Assembly: GCF_902829295.1 (NCBI RefSeq)
Contig: NZ_CADEPL010000005.1
Location: 62,001-126,000, forward strand
DNA length: 64,000 nucleotides
Direction: 5' to 3'
Source of the DNA: Vogesella oryzae
Lineage (GTDB): Bacteria; Pseudomonadota; Gammaproteobacteria; Burkholderiales; Chromobacteriaceae
Shown here: one piece after another, positions 38,394 through 46,369 of the stretch
Position numbering within the stretch: the first letter of the stretch is position 1
Layout of the letters: the number at the start of each line of letters is the position of its first letter
Program-made: the position numbers and the translations under genes
The notes under the pieces: model-generated
Databases searched by the model: none
Told to the model about the DNA's origin: nothing
What the model saw: the letters and a program-made list of their open reading frames with translations, nothing else

Positions 38394-40253
38394 ATGGCCC
38401 TACTGCAAATCGCCGAACCCGGCCTCTCCGCCGCCCCGCACCAGCACCGTCTGGCAGTGGGCATCGATCTGGGTACCACCAACTCGCTGGTTGCCACCGT
38501 ACGCAGCGGCAGCGCCGTCGTGCTGCCGGACGAGCAGGGCCGCAACCTGCTGCCGTCGGTAGTGCGCTACGCGCCGGATGGCGACACCGTGGTGGGCTAC
38601 GCCGCGCAGGCCGAACAGAGCCGCGATGCGGCCAACACGGTAGTGTCGGTCAAACGCTTCATGGGTCGCGGTCTGGTAGACATCCAGGACGTTGGCCGCA
38701 GCCCGTACCGCTTTGTCGACGCGCCGGGCATGGTGCAGCTGGTGACCCGCGCCGGCAACAAGAGCCCGGTGGAAGTCTCCGCCGACATCCTGCGCACCCT
38801 GAAGGAGCGCGCCGAGCGCAGCCTGGGCGGCGATCTGGTGGGCGCGGTGATCACCGTGCCGGCCTACTTCGACGATGCCCAGCGCCAGGCCACCAAGGAT
38901 GCCGCCCGTCTGGCCGGCCTCAACGTGCTGCGTCTGCTGAACGAACCCACGGCCGCGGCCATCGCCTATGGCCTCGACAACGACTCCGAAGGCACCTATG
39001 TGGTGTATGACCTCGGCGGCGGCACCTTCGACGTGTCGGTGCTGGCGCTGTCGCGCGGCGTGTTCGAGGTGCTGGCCACCAGCGGCGACTCCTCGCTCGG
39101 CGGCGACGACTTCGACCACCGCATCTACTGCTGGATTCTGGAACAGGCCAGCCTGCACGGCCTGACCGCACAGGATACCCGCCTGCTGCTGACCCGCGCC
39201 CGCGAAGCCAAGGAAGCGCTGAGTGAGCACGCCAGCACCCGCATTACCGCACTACTGTCCGATGGTCTGACCGTGGACCTGGAACTGTCGCAGGCCACCT
39301 TCCACGACATCAGCAAGACCCTGCTCGACAAGACGCTGCTGCCGGTACGCAAGGCGCTGCGCGACGCCAAGATCACCATCGACGACGTCAAGGGCGTGGT
39401 GATGGTGGGCGGTGCCACCCGCATGCCGCAGGTGCAGAAAGCCGTTGGCGACTTCTTCGGCCGCCCGCCACTGACCAACCTCGATCCGGACAAGGTAGTA
39501 GCGCTGGGCGCCGCCATCCAGGCCGATGTACTGGCCGGCAACAAGGGTGGCGAGGACTGGCTGCTGCTGGATGTGATCCCGCTGTCGCTGGGCATCGAGA
39601 CCATGGGCGGCCTGGCCGAGAAGATCATCCCGCGCAACAGCACTATTCCGGTGGCACGCGCGCAGGAGTTCACCACCTTCAAGGATGGCCAGACCGCGAT
39701 GTCCATCCATGTGCTGCAGGGCGAGCGCGAGCTGGTGGCCGACTGCCGCAGCCTGGCCAAGTTCGTACTACGTGGCATCCCGCCGATGGTGGCCGGTGCC
39801 GCCCGCATCCGCGTTACCTTCCAGGTGGACGCCGACGGCCTGCTGTCGGTGACCGCGCGCGAGCTGACCTCCGGCGTGGAAGCCCACATCGAGGTGAAGC
39901 CGTCCTACGGCCTGTCCGACGACGAGATCAGCCGCATGCTGACCGAGTCGATGACCCACGTGCAGGACGATATCAACGCCCGCAAGCTGCGCGAGGCGAT
40001 TGTGGATGCCGAAAGCCTGATCGCCGCCATCCACGCCGCGCTGGAAGTGGACGGCGACCTGCTGGCCGCCGAGGAGCGTGCCGAGCTGGATGGCGCGCTG
40101 GCCGGCCTGCATACCGCCATTGCCCCCCAGCAGACCCGCGAGGTCAATGCTGCCACCCAGCGCCTGAACCAGATTAGCGAGCCGTTTGCCGCCCGCCGCA
40201 TGGACCGCAACATCCAGCGCGCGCTCAAAGGCAAGAACATCGGCGCCCTGTAA
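38394..40253 (+). CDS. hscA: HscA, Hsp70-type chaperone for Fe-S assembly
   Basis: HscA uses ATP to release clusters from IscU with HscB. The 619-residue protein has the Hsp70 ATPase domain ([48 protein letters not shown]) and the substrate domain ([27 protein letters not shown]). Length equals E. coli HscA (616). It lacks the long acidic C-terminus of DnaK. Two TGCGGCCAAC words lie within the gene (about 38628 and 38691). It is followed by fdx. Confidence 0.98.
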   Translation: MALLQIAEPGLSAAPHQHRLAVGIDLGTTNSLVATVRSGSAVVLPDEQGRNLLPSVVRYAPDGDTVVGYAAQAEQSRDAANTVVSVKRFMGRGLVDIQDVGRSPYRFVDAPGMVQLVTRAGNKSPVEVSADILRTLKERAERSLGGDLVGAVITVPAYFDDAQRQATKDAARLAGLNVLRLLNEPTAAAIAYGLDNDSEGTYVVYDLGGGTFDVSVLALSRGVFEVLATSGDSSLGGDDFDHRIYCWILEQASLHGLTAQDTRLLLTRAREAKEALSEHASTRITALLSDGLTVDLELSQATFHDISKTLLDKTLLPVRKALRDAKITIDDVKGVVMVGGATRMPQVQKAVGDFFGRPPLTNLDPDKVVALGAAIQADVLAGNKGGEDWLLLDVIPLSLGIETMGGLAEKIIPRNSTIPVARAQEFTTFKDGQTAMSIHVLQGERELVADCRSLAKFVLRGIPPMVAGAARIRVTFQVDADGLLSVTARELTSGVEAHIEVKPSYGLSDDEISRMLTESMTHVQDDINARKLREAIVDAESLIAAIHAALEVDGDLLAAEERAELDGALAGLHTAIAPQQTREVNAATQRLNQISEPFAARRMDRNIQRALKGKNIGAL

Positions 40254-40297
40254 CCATTGAGACGGCCGCCGCGTGCGGCCAACCCGGAGAACATTCC

Positions 40298-40639
40298 ATG
40301 CCGCGTATCATCGTGCTGCCCAATACCGACCTGTGCCCGGATGGCGCCGTACTTGACGACGTCGCCACCGGCACCACCGTCTGCGAAGCACTGCTGGCCC
40401 ACGACATCGAGATCGAGCACGCCTGCGAGATGTCCTGTGCCTGCACCACCTGCCATGTCATCGTGCGCGAGGGCTTCAATTCGCTGCCGCCGTCCGACGA
40501 GCTGGAAGACGACATGCTGGACAAGGCCTGGGGTCTGGAAGCGCAGTCGCGGCTGTCGTGCCAGGCCATCGTTACCGACCAGGACCTGGTAGTGGAGATT
40601 CCGCGCTACACCATCAACCACGCCCGCGAACATCACTGA
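40298..40639 (+). CDS. fdx: Fdx, [2Fe-2S] ferredoxin of the isc system
   Basis: The 113-residue ferredoxin supplies electrons for cluster assembly. It starts MPRIIVLPNTDLCPDGAVLD and has ligand cysteines in EHACEMSCACTTCHVIV (C-x5-C-x2-C), with the fourth in SRLSCQAIV. This is the ISC/adrenodoxin type. CCGGAG lies before the ATG, next to a TGCGGCCAAC copy at 40274. Confidence 0.97.
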   Translation: MPRIIVLPNTDLCPDGAVLDDVATGTTVCEALLAHDIEIEHACEMSCACTTCHVIVREGFNSLPPSDELEDDMLDKAWGLEAQSRLSCQAIVTDQDLVVEIPRYTINHAREHH

Positions 40640-40649
40640 GGAGCCTGCC

Positions 40650-40844
40650 ATGAAATGGAGCGACATCCACGACATCGCCATCGAACTGTGCGACGCGCAT
40701 CCGGAGGTGGATCCGAAGACCGTGCGCTTTGTCGACCTGCATAACTGGGTCGTGGACCTGCCCGGCTTTGACGACGACCACATGCGTGGCGGCGAAAAAG
40801 TGCTGGAAGCCATCCAGCAGGCATGGATCGACGAGGCGGAATAA
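40650..40844 (+). CDS. iscX: IscX, small Fe-S assembly regulator
   Basis: The 64-residue acidic protein MKWSDIHDIAIELCDAHPEVD... is IscX (YfhJ). It binds IscS and iron and tunes cysteine desulfurase activity. Conserved features are the DIAIEL start, FVDLHNWVVDLPGF and the acidic C-terminal helix. It is the last gene of the isc operon, 10 bases after fdx with TGAGGAG before it, and is followed by a terminator. Confidence 0.96.
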   Translation: MKWSDIHDIAIELCDAHPEVDPKTVRFVDLHNWVVDLPGFDDDHMRGGEKVLEAIQQAWIDEAE

Positions 40845-40870
40845 GTCCGCACGTTGGCCGCATGCCCTGA

Positions 40871-40905
40871 CAAACGCCCTGCCCCGTGCAGGGCGTTTGC
40901 GTTTA
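40871..40905 (+). terminator. Terminator of the isc operon
   Basis: CAAACGCCCTGC (40871-40882) pairs perfectly with GCAGGGCGTTTG (40888-40899) across a CCCGT loop, followed by CGTTTA. A single GTTGGCCGCA word sits just upstream. Confidence 0.9.
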
Positions 40906-40977
40906 TCCCGCCTGCCGGCGGAGCGGCTTTGCTATGCTGGAGCATTCCGCTTTCCACCATTGCTCCCGGAGACTGTC

Positions 40978-41613
40978 ATGCTGACCCTGGTAATCGGCAA
41001 CAAGAATTTCTCGTCGTGGTCGTTACGGCCGTGGCTGCTGCTCAAGCACATCGGCGAACCGTTCCGCGAACAGCACATCCGCCTGTACATGCCGGACACC
41101 CGCCAGCACCTGCTGGCGGCCAACCCGGCCGGCAAGGTGCCGGTGCTGTTCCACGACAATCTGCGCGTGCATGACTCGCTGGCGATCTGCGAATACCTCA
41201 ACGAGCTGTTCCCGGCCTCCCGACTGTGGCCGGACGACCAGGCCGAGCGCGCCGAGGCGCGCGCGATTGCCGCCGAAATGCACAGCGGCTTTCTGGCGCT
41301 GCGCGGCGAGCTGCCGTTCAACATCACCCTGCGCACCCGCCATCAGCCATCGGCAGAAGCCGCCGCCGACATCCAGCGCATCTGCGACATCTGGCAACAG
41401 CTGCGCCATCGCCACCAGGACGCCGGCCCGTGGCTGTTCGGCCGCTTCAGCATCGCCGATGCCATGTTCGCACCGGTAGCCTGCCGTTTCGTCAGCTACG
41501 GCATCGAGCTGCCGGCAGCGGCCGCCGCCTATGTCGACCATGTACTGGCCGATAGCGCGATGCTGGAATGGTTCGACGCCGCGGAAACCGAACAGGCCGG
41601 CACGCTGGCATAA
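40978..41613 (+). CDS. Glutathione S-transferase family protein
   Basis: The 211-residue protein has the N-terminal thioredoxin-like domain (MLTLVIGNKNFSSWSLRPWLLLKHIG) with a Ser-rich motif at the usual catalytic place. NPAGKVPVLFHDNLRVHDSLAICEYL is the glutathione-binding cis-Pro and Glu/Ser motif. A helical C-terminal domain follows from about residue 85, with the N-capping FSIADAMFAPVACRF. Its substrate is unknown. The ATG at 40978 has CGGAGA before it; the longer upstream frame runs antisense-like through the isc terminator and is rejected. Confidence 0.92.
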   Translation: MLTLVIGNKNFSSWSLRPWLLLKHIGEPFREQHIRLYMPDTRQHLLAANPAGKVPVLFHDNLRVHDSLAICEYLNELFPASRLWPDDQAERAEARAIAAEMHSGFLALRGELPFNITLRTRHQPSAEAAADIQRICDIWQQLRHRHQDAGPWLFGRFSIADAMFAPVACRFVSYGIELPAAAAAYVDHVLADSAMLEWFDAAETEQAGTLA

Positions 41614-41700
41614 GGCCGGCAGCGGCCCGTTTGTGCGGACAGGTAGTCGGATGCGCGCCAAGTCATTAGAATGGCGGGCTTTTTTTCTGGGGCAACATCC

Positions 41701-42315
41701 ATGAGCACACCGTTCATCATCGGCATCGCCGGCGGCAGCGGCAGCGGCAAGAGCACGGTTACCCGCAAGGTACTGGAGGCGATCGGGCCGGAGATGGCAG
41801 CGGTGATCGTGCAGGACTACTACTACCGCGACCAGAGCCACCTGTCGTTCGAACAGCGCCTGGGCACCAACTACGACCATCCGCAGGCTTTTGACTGGCC
41901 GCTGCTGATTGAGCACATCGACGACCTGCGCAACGGGCTGGGCATCGACATGCCGGTCTACGACTTTGCCCGCCACAACCGCGCCGAGGAAACCGTGCGC
42001 GTGGAGCCGGCGCCGGTGATCGTGATCGAGGGGCTGTTCCCGCTGTACGACGCGGCCCTGCGCGACATGATGTCGCTGAAGATCTTCGTCGACACCGACG
42101 CCGATGTGCGTTTCATCCGTCGCCTGAAGCGCGATATCGCCGAGCGCGGCCGCACCACCGACAACGTGATCGAGCAGTACCTGAGCACCGTGCGGCCGAT
42201 GCACAACCAGTTCATCGAGCCGACCAAGCGCTTTGCCGACGTGATCCTGCCGCACGGCGCCAACGAGCCGGCGGTAGACATCATCACCACCAAGGTCGCC
42301 AGCCTGATCGGCTGA
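41701..42315 (+). CDS. udk: Udk, uridine kinase
   Basis: Udk phosphorylates uridine and cytidine in pyrimidine salvage. The 204-residue protein starts MSTPFIIGIAGGSGSGKSTVTRKVLE, with Walker A GGSGSGKST. It contains VQDYYYRDQSHLSFEQR, NYDHPQAFDWPLLIEHI, YDFARHNRAEETV and VIVIEGLFPLYD. Length matches the family (about 213). GGGGC lies before the ATG at 41701; the 10-codon extension upstream is not supported. Confidence 0.96.
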   Translation: MSTPFIIGIAGGSGSGKSTVTRKVLEAIGPEMAAVIVQDYYYRDQSHLSFEQRLGTNYDHPQAFDWPLLIEHIDDLRNGLGIDMPVYDFARHNRAEETVRVEPAPVIVIEGLFPLYDAALRDMMSLKIFVDTDADVRFIRRLKRDIAERGRTTDNVIEQYLSTVRPMHNQFIEPTKRFADVILPHGANEPAVDIITTKVASLIG

Positions 42316-42371
42316 AGCAATTTGGCGGCAGGGTGCAACTTTGTCGCCACCACCCGCTCCAAGCGGGCAGC

Positions 42372-42398
42372 GGCGGCCAACCTGCCAGGTTGGCCGCC
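42372..42398. repeat. Perfect inverted pair of the repeated word after udk
   Basis: GGCGGCCAACCTG (42372-42384) and CAGGTTGGCCGCC (42386-42398) are perfect complements around one central base. The pair sits 56 bases after the udk stop and 23 bases before the next gene, where a terminator-like hairpin would be expected. Confidence 0.92.
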
Positions 42399-42421
42399 AG
42401 CGTTATCCACCGGGAGACCCC

Positions 42422-42682
42422 ATGCTGACGATAAAACCGCGCAATCCGTTTGCGCATGCGCCGCAAATGAAAAAGGGCGGCGCCCACCAGCGCAGCGCCT
42501 CCGGCGCGCGTTTCGGCCACAAGCAGGCACTGCTGGCCGAGCTTGATGACTGGTATCAGGACCACTGGCACACTGACGCCGACGACATCACGGAGGCGGA
42601 CGGTAGCGACAAACCGGGCTGCGGCCCGGTTTTTTCATGCCTGCCGCCACCGCAACGCTTGCCATCCGCTCACCCGTTCTAA
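42422..42682 (+). CDS. Small basic protein with an intrinsic terminator inside its frame (ArfA-like architecture)
   Basis: A strong ribosome site (CCGGGAGACCCC) precedes an ATG opening an 86-codon frame, MLTIKPRNPFAHAPQMKKGG... The first 30 residues are basic, followed by a helical LLAELDDWYQDHW stretch. A clear intrinsic terminator (42612-42635) lies over codons 64-71, well before the stop at 42680, so most transcripts should lack a stop codon. That layout is the hallmark of arfA, whose truncated product rescues stalled ribosomes when tmRNA fails. The sequence does not match E. coli ArfA closely, so the function is an inference; a conserved protein of unknown role is the alternative. Confidence 0.6.
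   Translation: MLTIKPRNPFAHAPQMKKGGAHQRSASGARFGHKQALLAELDDWYQDHWHTDADDITEADGSDKPGCGPVFSCLPPPQRLPSAHPF
42612..42635 (+). terminator. Intrinsic terminator located inside the small frame
   Basis: AACCGGGC (42612-42619) pairs with GCCCGGTT (42624-42631) across a TGCG loop, and the T-run reaches 42635. By shape it is one of the clearest terminators in the window, yet it lies 47 bases before the stop codon of the frame it sits in. Confidence 0.9.
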
Positions 42683-42715
42683 ACCGTTAGCGGTGCACGG
42701 GTGACAGTGCGGCTT

Positions 42716-42742
42716 TAAATATGTATAGTTTGCACATCTTTA
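42716..42742. promoter_or_regulatory. NsrR-like operator 1 upstream of hmp
   Basis: The 27-base site has arms TAAANATGT and ACATNTTTA in inverted orientation, close to the half-site of known NsrR operators (AANATGCATTT type). The nsrR gene itself follows hmp. Confidence 0.65.
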
Positions 42743-42819
42743 GTTTTTGCCGCCGCCGGTAGCCTCACCAAACCGACACGGCAGAGCGGCGACCAGCTTC
42801 ATCACGATACTGGCGCCTT

Positions 42820-42846
42820 TAAATATGTATAAATTACACACCTTAA
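42820..42846. promoter_or_regulatory. NsrR-like operator 2 immediately upstream of hmp
   Basis: It repeats the left arm of operator 1 exactly; the 14-mer TTTAAATATGTATA occurs at 42714 and 42818. Its right arm is slightly degenerate (ACACCTTAA). It ends 11 bases before the hmp ATG, so a bound repressor would block initiation. Confidence 0.6.
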
Positions 42847-42857
42847 AGGACACCCCC

Positions 42858-44072
42858 ATGCTGGATGCAGTCACCCGCCAACTGGTCAAAGCCACCGCCC
42901 CGATACTGAAAGAACACGGCGTTACCCTTACCCGCCATTTCTACGCCCGCATGTTCCAGCACAACCCGGAACTGAAGCAGATCTTCAACCAGGGCCACCA
43001 GCAGGCCGGCAGCCAGCAACAGGCGCTGGCCATGGCCGTGGCCGCCTACGCCGAACACATCGACGACCCGTCGGTACTGGCGCCGGTACTGGCGCTGGTC
43101 GCCAACAAGCACGCCAGTCTCGGCATTCGTGCCGAGCACTACCCGATTGTCGGCGCTCACCTGCTGGCCTCGATCCGCGAAGTGCTGGGCGAGGCCGCCA
43201 GCGACGAGCTGATCGCCGCCTGGGCTGCCGCCTACGGCCAGCTGGCCGATATCCTGATCGCCGAGGAAGCCAAGCTGTACCAGCAGAGCGCCAACCAGCC
43301 GGGCGGCTGGAGCGGCTGGCGCGGTTTCAAGGTTGGCCGCAAGGTGGTGGAAAGCGAGGAAATCACCTCCTTCTATCTGCAACCGGCCGATGGCGGCCCG
43401 CTGCCGGACTATCGCCCGGGGCAGTACCTGTCGCTGCGCCTGCTGGTGCCGCAACTGGGCATGATGCAGCCGCGCCAGTACAGCCTGTCGGCAGCGCCCG
43501 GCGGCAGCGCGTTGCGCATCTCGGTGAAACGCGAAGCCGGCAACGACAGCCCCGCCGGCATGGTCTCCAACCAGCTGCATGACGCGGTAAACGTCGGCGA
43601 CGTCCTCGACGTGGCACCGCCGCTGGGCGACTTCTTCCTGCATCAAGAGCGTAGCGGCCCGGTGGTGCTGATCAGCGCCGGTGTCGGCATCACCCCGATG
43701 CTGTCGATGCTGGAACAGCTGCTGCAACAGGACAGCCCGCGGCAGATCCGCTTCCTGCATGCCTGCCGCCACGGTGGCGTGCATGCCTTCCGCCAGCAGC
43801 TGGCCAACTGGAGCCGCGAATACCCGCAGCTGCAGGCGCACTGCTGGTACGAATTCCCGCGCCAGCAGGATGTGGCCGGCAGCGACTACCAGCACGTTGG
43901 CCGCATGACGCTGGCGACGGTCGCCGCTAGCGCCATCCTGGCGGATGCCGACTATTACCTGTGCGGCCCGTTGCCGTTCATGCAGCAGCAGAAAGCCGCG
44001 CTGCTGGCGCTGGGGGTGTCGGCAGATCGCATCCATGCCGAGGCATTCGGCACCGGCGGCGCCGGGCTGTAA
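42858..44072 (+). CDS. hmp: Hmp, flavohemoglobin / nitric oxide dioxygenase
   Basis: Hmp converts NO and O2 to nitrate using NADPH and FAD. The 404-residue protein has a globin domain (residues 1-140: MLDAVTRQLVKATAPILKEHG..., heme-pocket region and proximal His in VANKHASLGIRAEHYPIVG), an FAD domain (PGQYLSLRLLVPQLGMMQPRQYSLS) and an NAD-binding domain (PVVLISAGVGITPMLSML, YYLCGPLPFMQ). The ATG at 42858 has AAAGGA before it. Two NsrR-like operators lie upstream and nsrR follows after 56 bases, so NO-induced expression is likely. Confidence 0.97.
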   Translation: MLDAVTRQLVKATAPILKEHGVTLTRHFYARMFQHNPELKQIFNQGHQQAGSQQQALAMAVAAYAEHIDDPSVLAPVLALVANKHASLGIRAEHYPIVGAHLLASIREVLGEAASDELIAAWAAAYGQLADILIAEEAKLYQQSANQPGGWSGWRGFKVGRKVVESEEITSFYLQPADGGPLPDYRPGQYLSLRLLVPQLGMMQPRQYSLSAAPGGSALRISVKREAGNDSPAGMVSNQLHDAVNVGDVLDVAPPLGDFFLHQERSGPVVLISAGVGITPMLSMLEQLLQQDSPRQIRFLHACRHGGVHAFRQQLANWSREYPQLQAHCWYEFPRQQDVAGSDYQHVGRMTLATVAASAILADADYYLCGPLPFMQQQKAALLALGVSADRIHAEAFGTGGAGL

Positions 44073-44128
44073 TTGAGGCCAACGTCCAGCAAGCGTATGC
44101 TCTGTGCTTTGCCAGCCAAGCCAGCACC

Positions 44129-44566
44129 ATGCAACTGACGCACTTCACCGACCTGGGCCTGCGGGTATTGATGTACCTGAGCACGCCCAGCGCTACCCCG
44201 GTCACCATCGGCGAGATTGCCGAGCGCTTCAGCGTGTCGCGCAATCATCTGGTGAAAGTGGTGCATTTCATGGCGCAACAAGGCTGGCTGGCCACCAGCC
44301 GCGGCAAGGGTGGCGGCCTGGCGCTGGCGCGTCAGGCCAGCCACTACCGACTGGGCGAGATCATCCGCACGCTGGAAGACATCGGCGACCTGATCGACTG
44401 CGCCGAACCGGCTTGCTTCCTGCGCGGCCGCTGCCGGCTCAAGGGGGTGCTGGACGAGGCACTGGCGGCGTTCTTTGCCGTGCTGGACCGCTACACCCTG
44501 GCCGACGTCGTCGCCAGCCCCACTGGCGAAGCGATCGCCATCCTGCATCAGCTGCGCCCGGCCTGA
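44129..44566 (+). CDS. nsrR: NsrR, nitric oxide-sensing Rrf2-family repressor
   Basis: The 145-residue regulator starts MQLTHFTDLGLRVLMYLS. It has the winged helix (IGEIAERFSVSRNHLVKVVHFMAQQGWLATSRGKGGGL). The Fe-S cluster cysteines Cys-x4-Cys-x5-Cys in CAEPACFLRGRC match the spacing in E. coli NsrR. NO damages the cluster and releases repression. No strong ribosome site precedes the ATG, so coupling to hmp translation is possible. It lies downstream of its probable target hmp. A G+C-rich hairpin without T-run at about 44596-44620 follows the stop. Confidence 0.94.
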   Translation: MQLTHFTDLGLRVLMYLSTPSATPVTIGEIAERFSVSRNHLVKVVHFMAQQGWLATSRGKGGGLALARQASHYRLGEIIRTLEDIGDLIDCAEPACFLRGRCRLKGVLDEALAAFFAVLDRYTLADVVASPTGEAIAILHQLRPA

Positions 44567-44595
44567 GCCGCCGGGCCGGTTGTGTCACCTCCCCC

Positions 44596-44620
44596 GCTGC
44601 CGGCGCCCCCTGCCGGCAGC
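44596..44620 (+). terminator. G+C-rich hairpin after nsrR
   Basis: GCTGCCGGC and GCCGGCAGC pair over nine bases across a seven-base loop. There is no T-run, so it may only weaken read-through to the symporter gene. Confidence 0.45.
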
Positions 44621-44841
44621 GCATCCCGCCTCAAATAGTTCGTTTCGCCACAACACATTCCAATCCGATCAAGCATTCGTGCCAAATGCTTGCTTTTTCA
44701 GCGACATATATTCGTTTTCGAACGTATACAATTTATTTTTGCGGTATGATGCGCGCCCTCGGGCACATTTGCGCGAAACCGAACAACAAGAGTCCCCGAA
44801 CGACCTTTTACAACACCTTCACTCTTCCTTTAGGAGTCGAC

Positions 44842-46266
44842 ATGGAAGCCCTCCATAACCTGATCAATCAGGGCAACGACCTCATCTGGGGCCAGCTGCT
44901 GATTTACATCCTGATCGGCGTAGGCGTCTTTTTCACGCTGCGCACCGGCTTCATGCAATTGCGCCTGCTGCCGCGCGGCTGGCAGGAAATGCTTGGCGGC
45001 CGCAGCCACATCGGCGGCGAGAACGACATTTCCTCGTTCCAGGCCTTTGCCACCGGCCTCGCCTCCCGCGTGGGCACCGGTAACGTCGCCGGCGTGGCTA
45101 CCGCCATCGCCCTGGGCGGCCCGGGTGCCGTGTTCTGGATGTGGATGACCGCACTGCTGGGCATGGCCAGCGCGTTTGCCGAATCCACCCTGGCACAGCT
45201 GTTCAAGGTCAGCCACCACGACAACACCTTCCGCGGCGGTCCGGCCTACTACATCCAGAAGGGCCTGGGCATGCGCTGGCTGGGTATCGCCTTCTCGCTG
45301 TCGCTGATCCTGGCCTTTGGCCTGGTGTTCAACGCGGTACAGGCCAACTCCATCGTGGCCGCCACCGAAGGTGCCTGGGGCTGGAACAAGAACCTGGTCG
45401 CCATCGGCCTGGTGCTGATCAGCGCGCCGATCATCTTCGGCGGTCTGCGCAAGGTGGCACAAGTTGCCGAATGGATGGTGCCGTTGATGGCCGCCATCTA
45501 CCTGGGCATGACCCTGTTCGTGATCTTCGGTCATCTGGCGGAAATCCCGGGCGTCATCATGCTGATCGTGAAGAGCGCCTTCGGCCTGCAACAGGCGGCT
45601 GGCGGTTTTGCCGGCTATGCCATTAGCCAGTCGATGATGCTGGGCATCAAGCGCGGCCTGTTCTCCAACGAAGCCGGTATGGGCTCCGCCCCGAACGCGG
45701 CCGCCGCGGCAACTACCCGCCACCCGGCCAGCCAGGGCATCGTGCAGATGTTCGGCGTGTTCATCGACACTATCGTGGTGTGCTCCTGCACCGCCTTCAT
45801 CGTGCTGCTGTCCGGTGCCTACGTACCGGGTGCCGAGCTCAAGGGCGTGCAACTGACCCAGGCAGCACTGTCCGCCACGCTGGGCGGCTGGGGCGGTCAC
45901 TTCCTGGCGGTGGCACTGTTCCTGTTCTGCTTCAGCTCCATCATCGGTAACTACGCCTACGCCGAAGGCAACGTCGAGTTCATCAAGAACAACAAGCTGG
46001 TGATGCTGGGCTTCCGCCTGCTGGTGCTGTTCATGGTGGCATTCGGCGCCATCGGCAGCTCGCCGCTGGTATGGGACATGGCCGACCTGTCGATGGGCAT
46101 CATGGCGCTGATCAACCTGTTCGCCATCGTGATGCTGTCCAAGTATGTGTTCACCCTGCTGAAGGACTACCAGCAGCAGCTGAAAGCCGGCAACAAGCAG
46201 CCGGTGTTCGATGTGAAGCAATACCCGGAAATCCAGGCCAAGATCCACCCGGAAAGCTGGAAGTAA
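44842..46266 (+). CDS. AlsT-family sodium:alanine/glycine symporter
   Basis: The 474-residue membrane protein imports alanine or glycine with sodium. It starts MEALHNLINQGNDLIWGQLLIYILIGVGVFFTLRTGFMQ, the family N-terminus. The signature region SRVGTGNVAGVATAIALGGPGAVFWMWMTALLGMASAF and FSNEAGMGSAPNAAAAA are diagnostic of the AGCS family. About eleven membrane segments are visible. TAGGAGTCGAC precedes the ATG. The 275-base upstream gap is A+T-rich around 44700-44750, with TATGAT near 44743 as a possible -10. The gene ends near an inverted pair of the repeated word and a strong terminator. Confidence 0.95.
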   Translation: MEALHNLINQGNDLIWGQLLIYILIGVGVFFTLRTGFMQLRLLPRGWQEMLGGRSHIGGENDISSFQAFATGLASRVGTGNVAGVATAIALGGPGAVFWMWMTALLGMASAFAESTLAQLFKVSHHDNTFRGGPAYYIQKGLGMRWLGIAFSLSLILAFGLVFNAVQANSIVAATEGAWGWNKNLVAIGLVLISAPIIFGGLRKVAQVAEWMVPLMAAIYLGMTLFVIFGHLAEIPGVIMLIVKSAFGLQQAAGGFAGYAISQSMMLGIKRGLFSNEAGMGSAPNAAAAATTRHPASQGIVQMFGVFIDTIVVCSCTAFIVLLSGAYVPGAELKGVQLTQAALSATLGGWGGHFLAVALFLFCFSSIIGNYAYAEGNVEFIKNNKLVMLGFRLLVLFMVAFGAIGSSPLVWDMADLSMGIMALINLFAIVMLSKYVFTLLKDYQQQLKAGNKQPVFDVKQYPEIQAKIHPESWK

Positions 46267-46278
46267 GCCCCTGCGCCG

Positions 46279-46300
46279 CTGCGGCCAACGTTGGCCGCAG
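46279..46300. repeat. 22-base palindrome made of two TGCGGCCAAC words after the symporter gene
   Basis: The core 46280-46299 is TGCGGCCAACGTTGGCCGCA, and the flanking C and G extend the symmetry to 22 bases. It lies 12 bases past the symporter stop, with a separate true terminator immediately after it. Confidence 0.95.
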
Positions 46301-46309
46301 ACGGGCAGA

Positions 46310-46350
46310 CAAAAAAAACCGCCGCCCTTGCCGGGTGGCGGTTTTTTTAT
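46310..46350. terminator. Strong bidirectional terminator between the symporter gene and hemN
   Basis: An A-run plus CCGCCGCCC pairs with GGGTGGCGG plus a T-run across TTGCC. The A- and T-runs on both sides make it work for both converging genes. Confidence 0.95.
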
Positions 46351-46369
46351 GGCCGAATCACTAGGCCGA

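Noticed and set aside
44104-46266. A 720-codon frame that appears to fuse nsrR and the symporter.
   Set aside because: The first part is nsrR read in a different frame; the symporter has its own ribosome site and a family-typical start at 44842.
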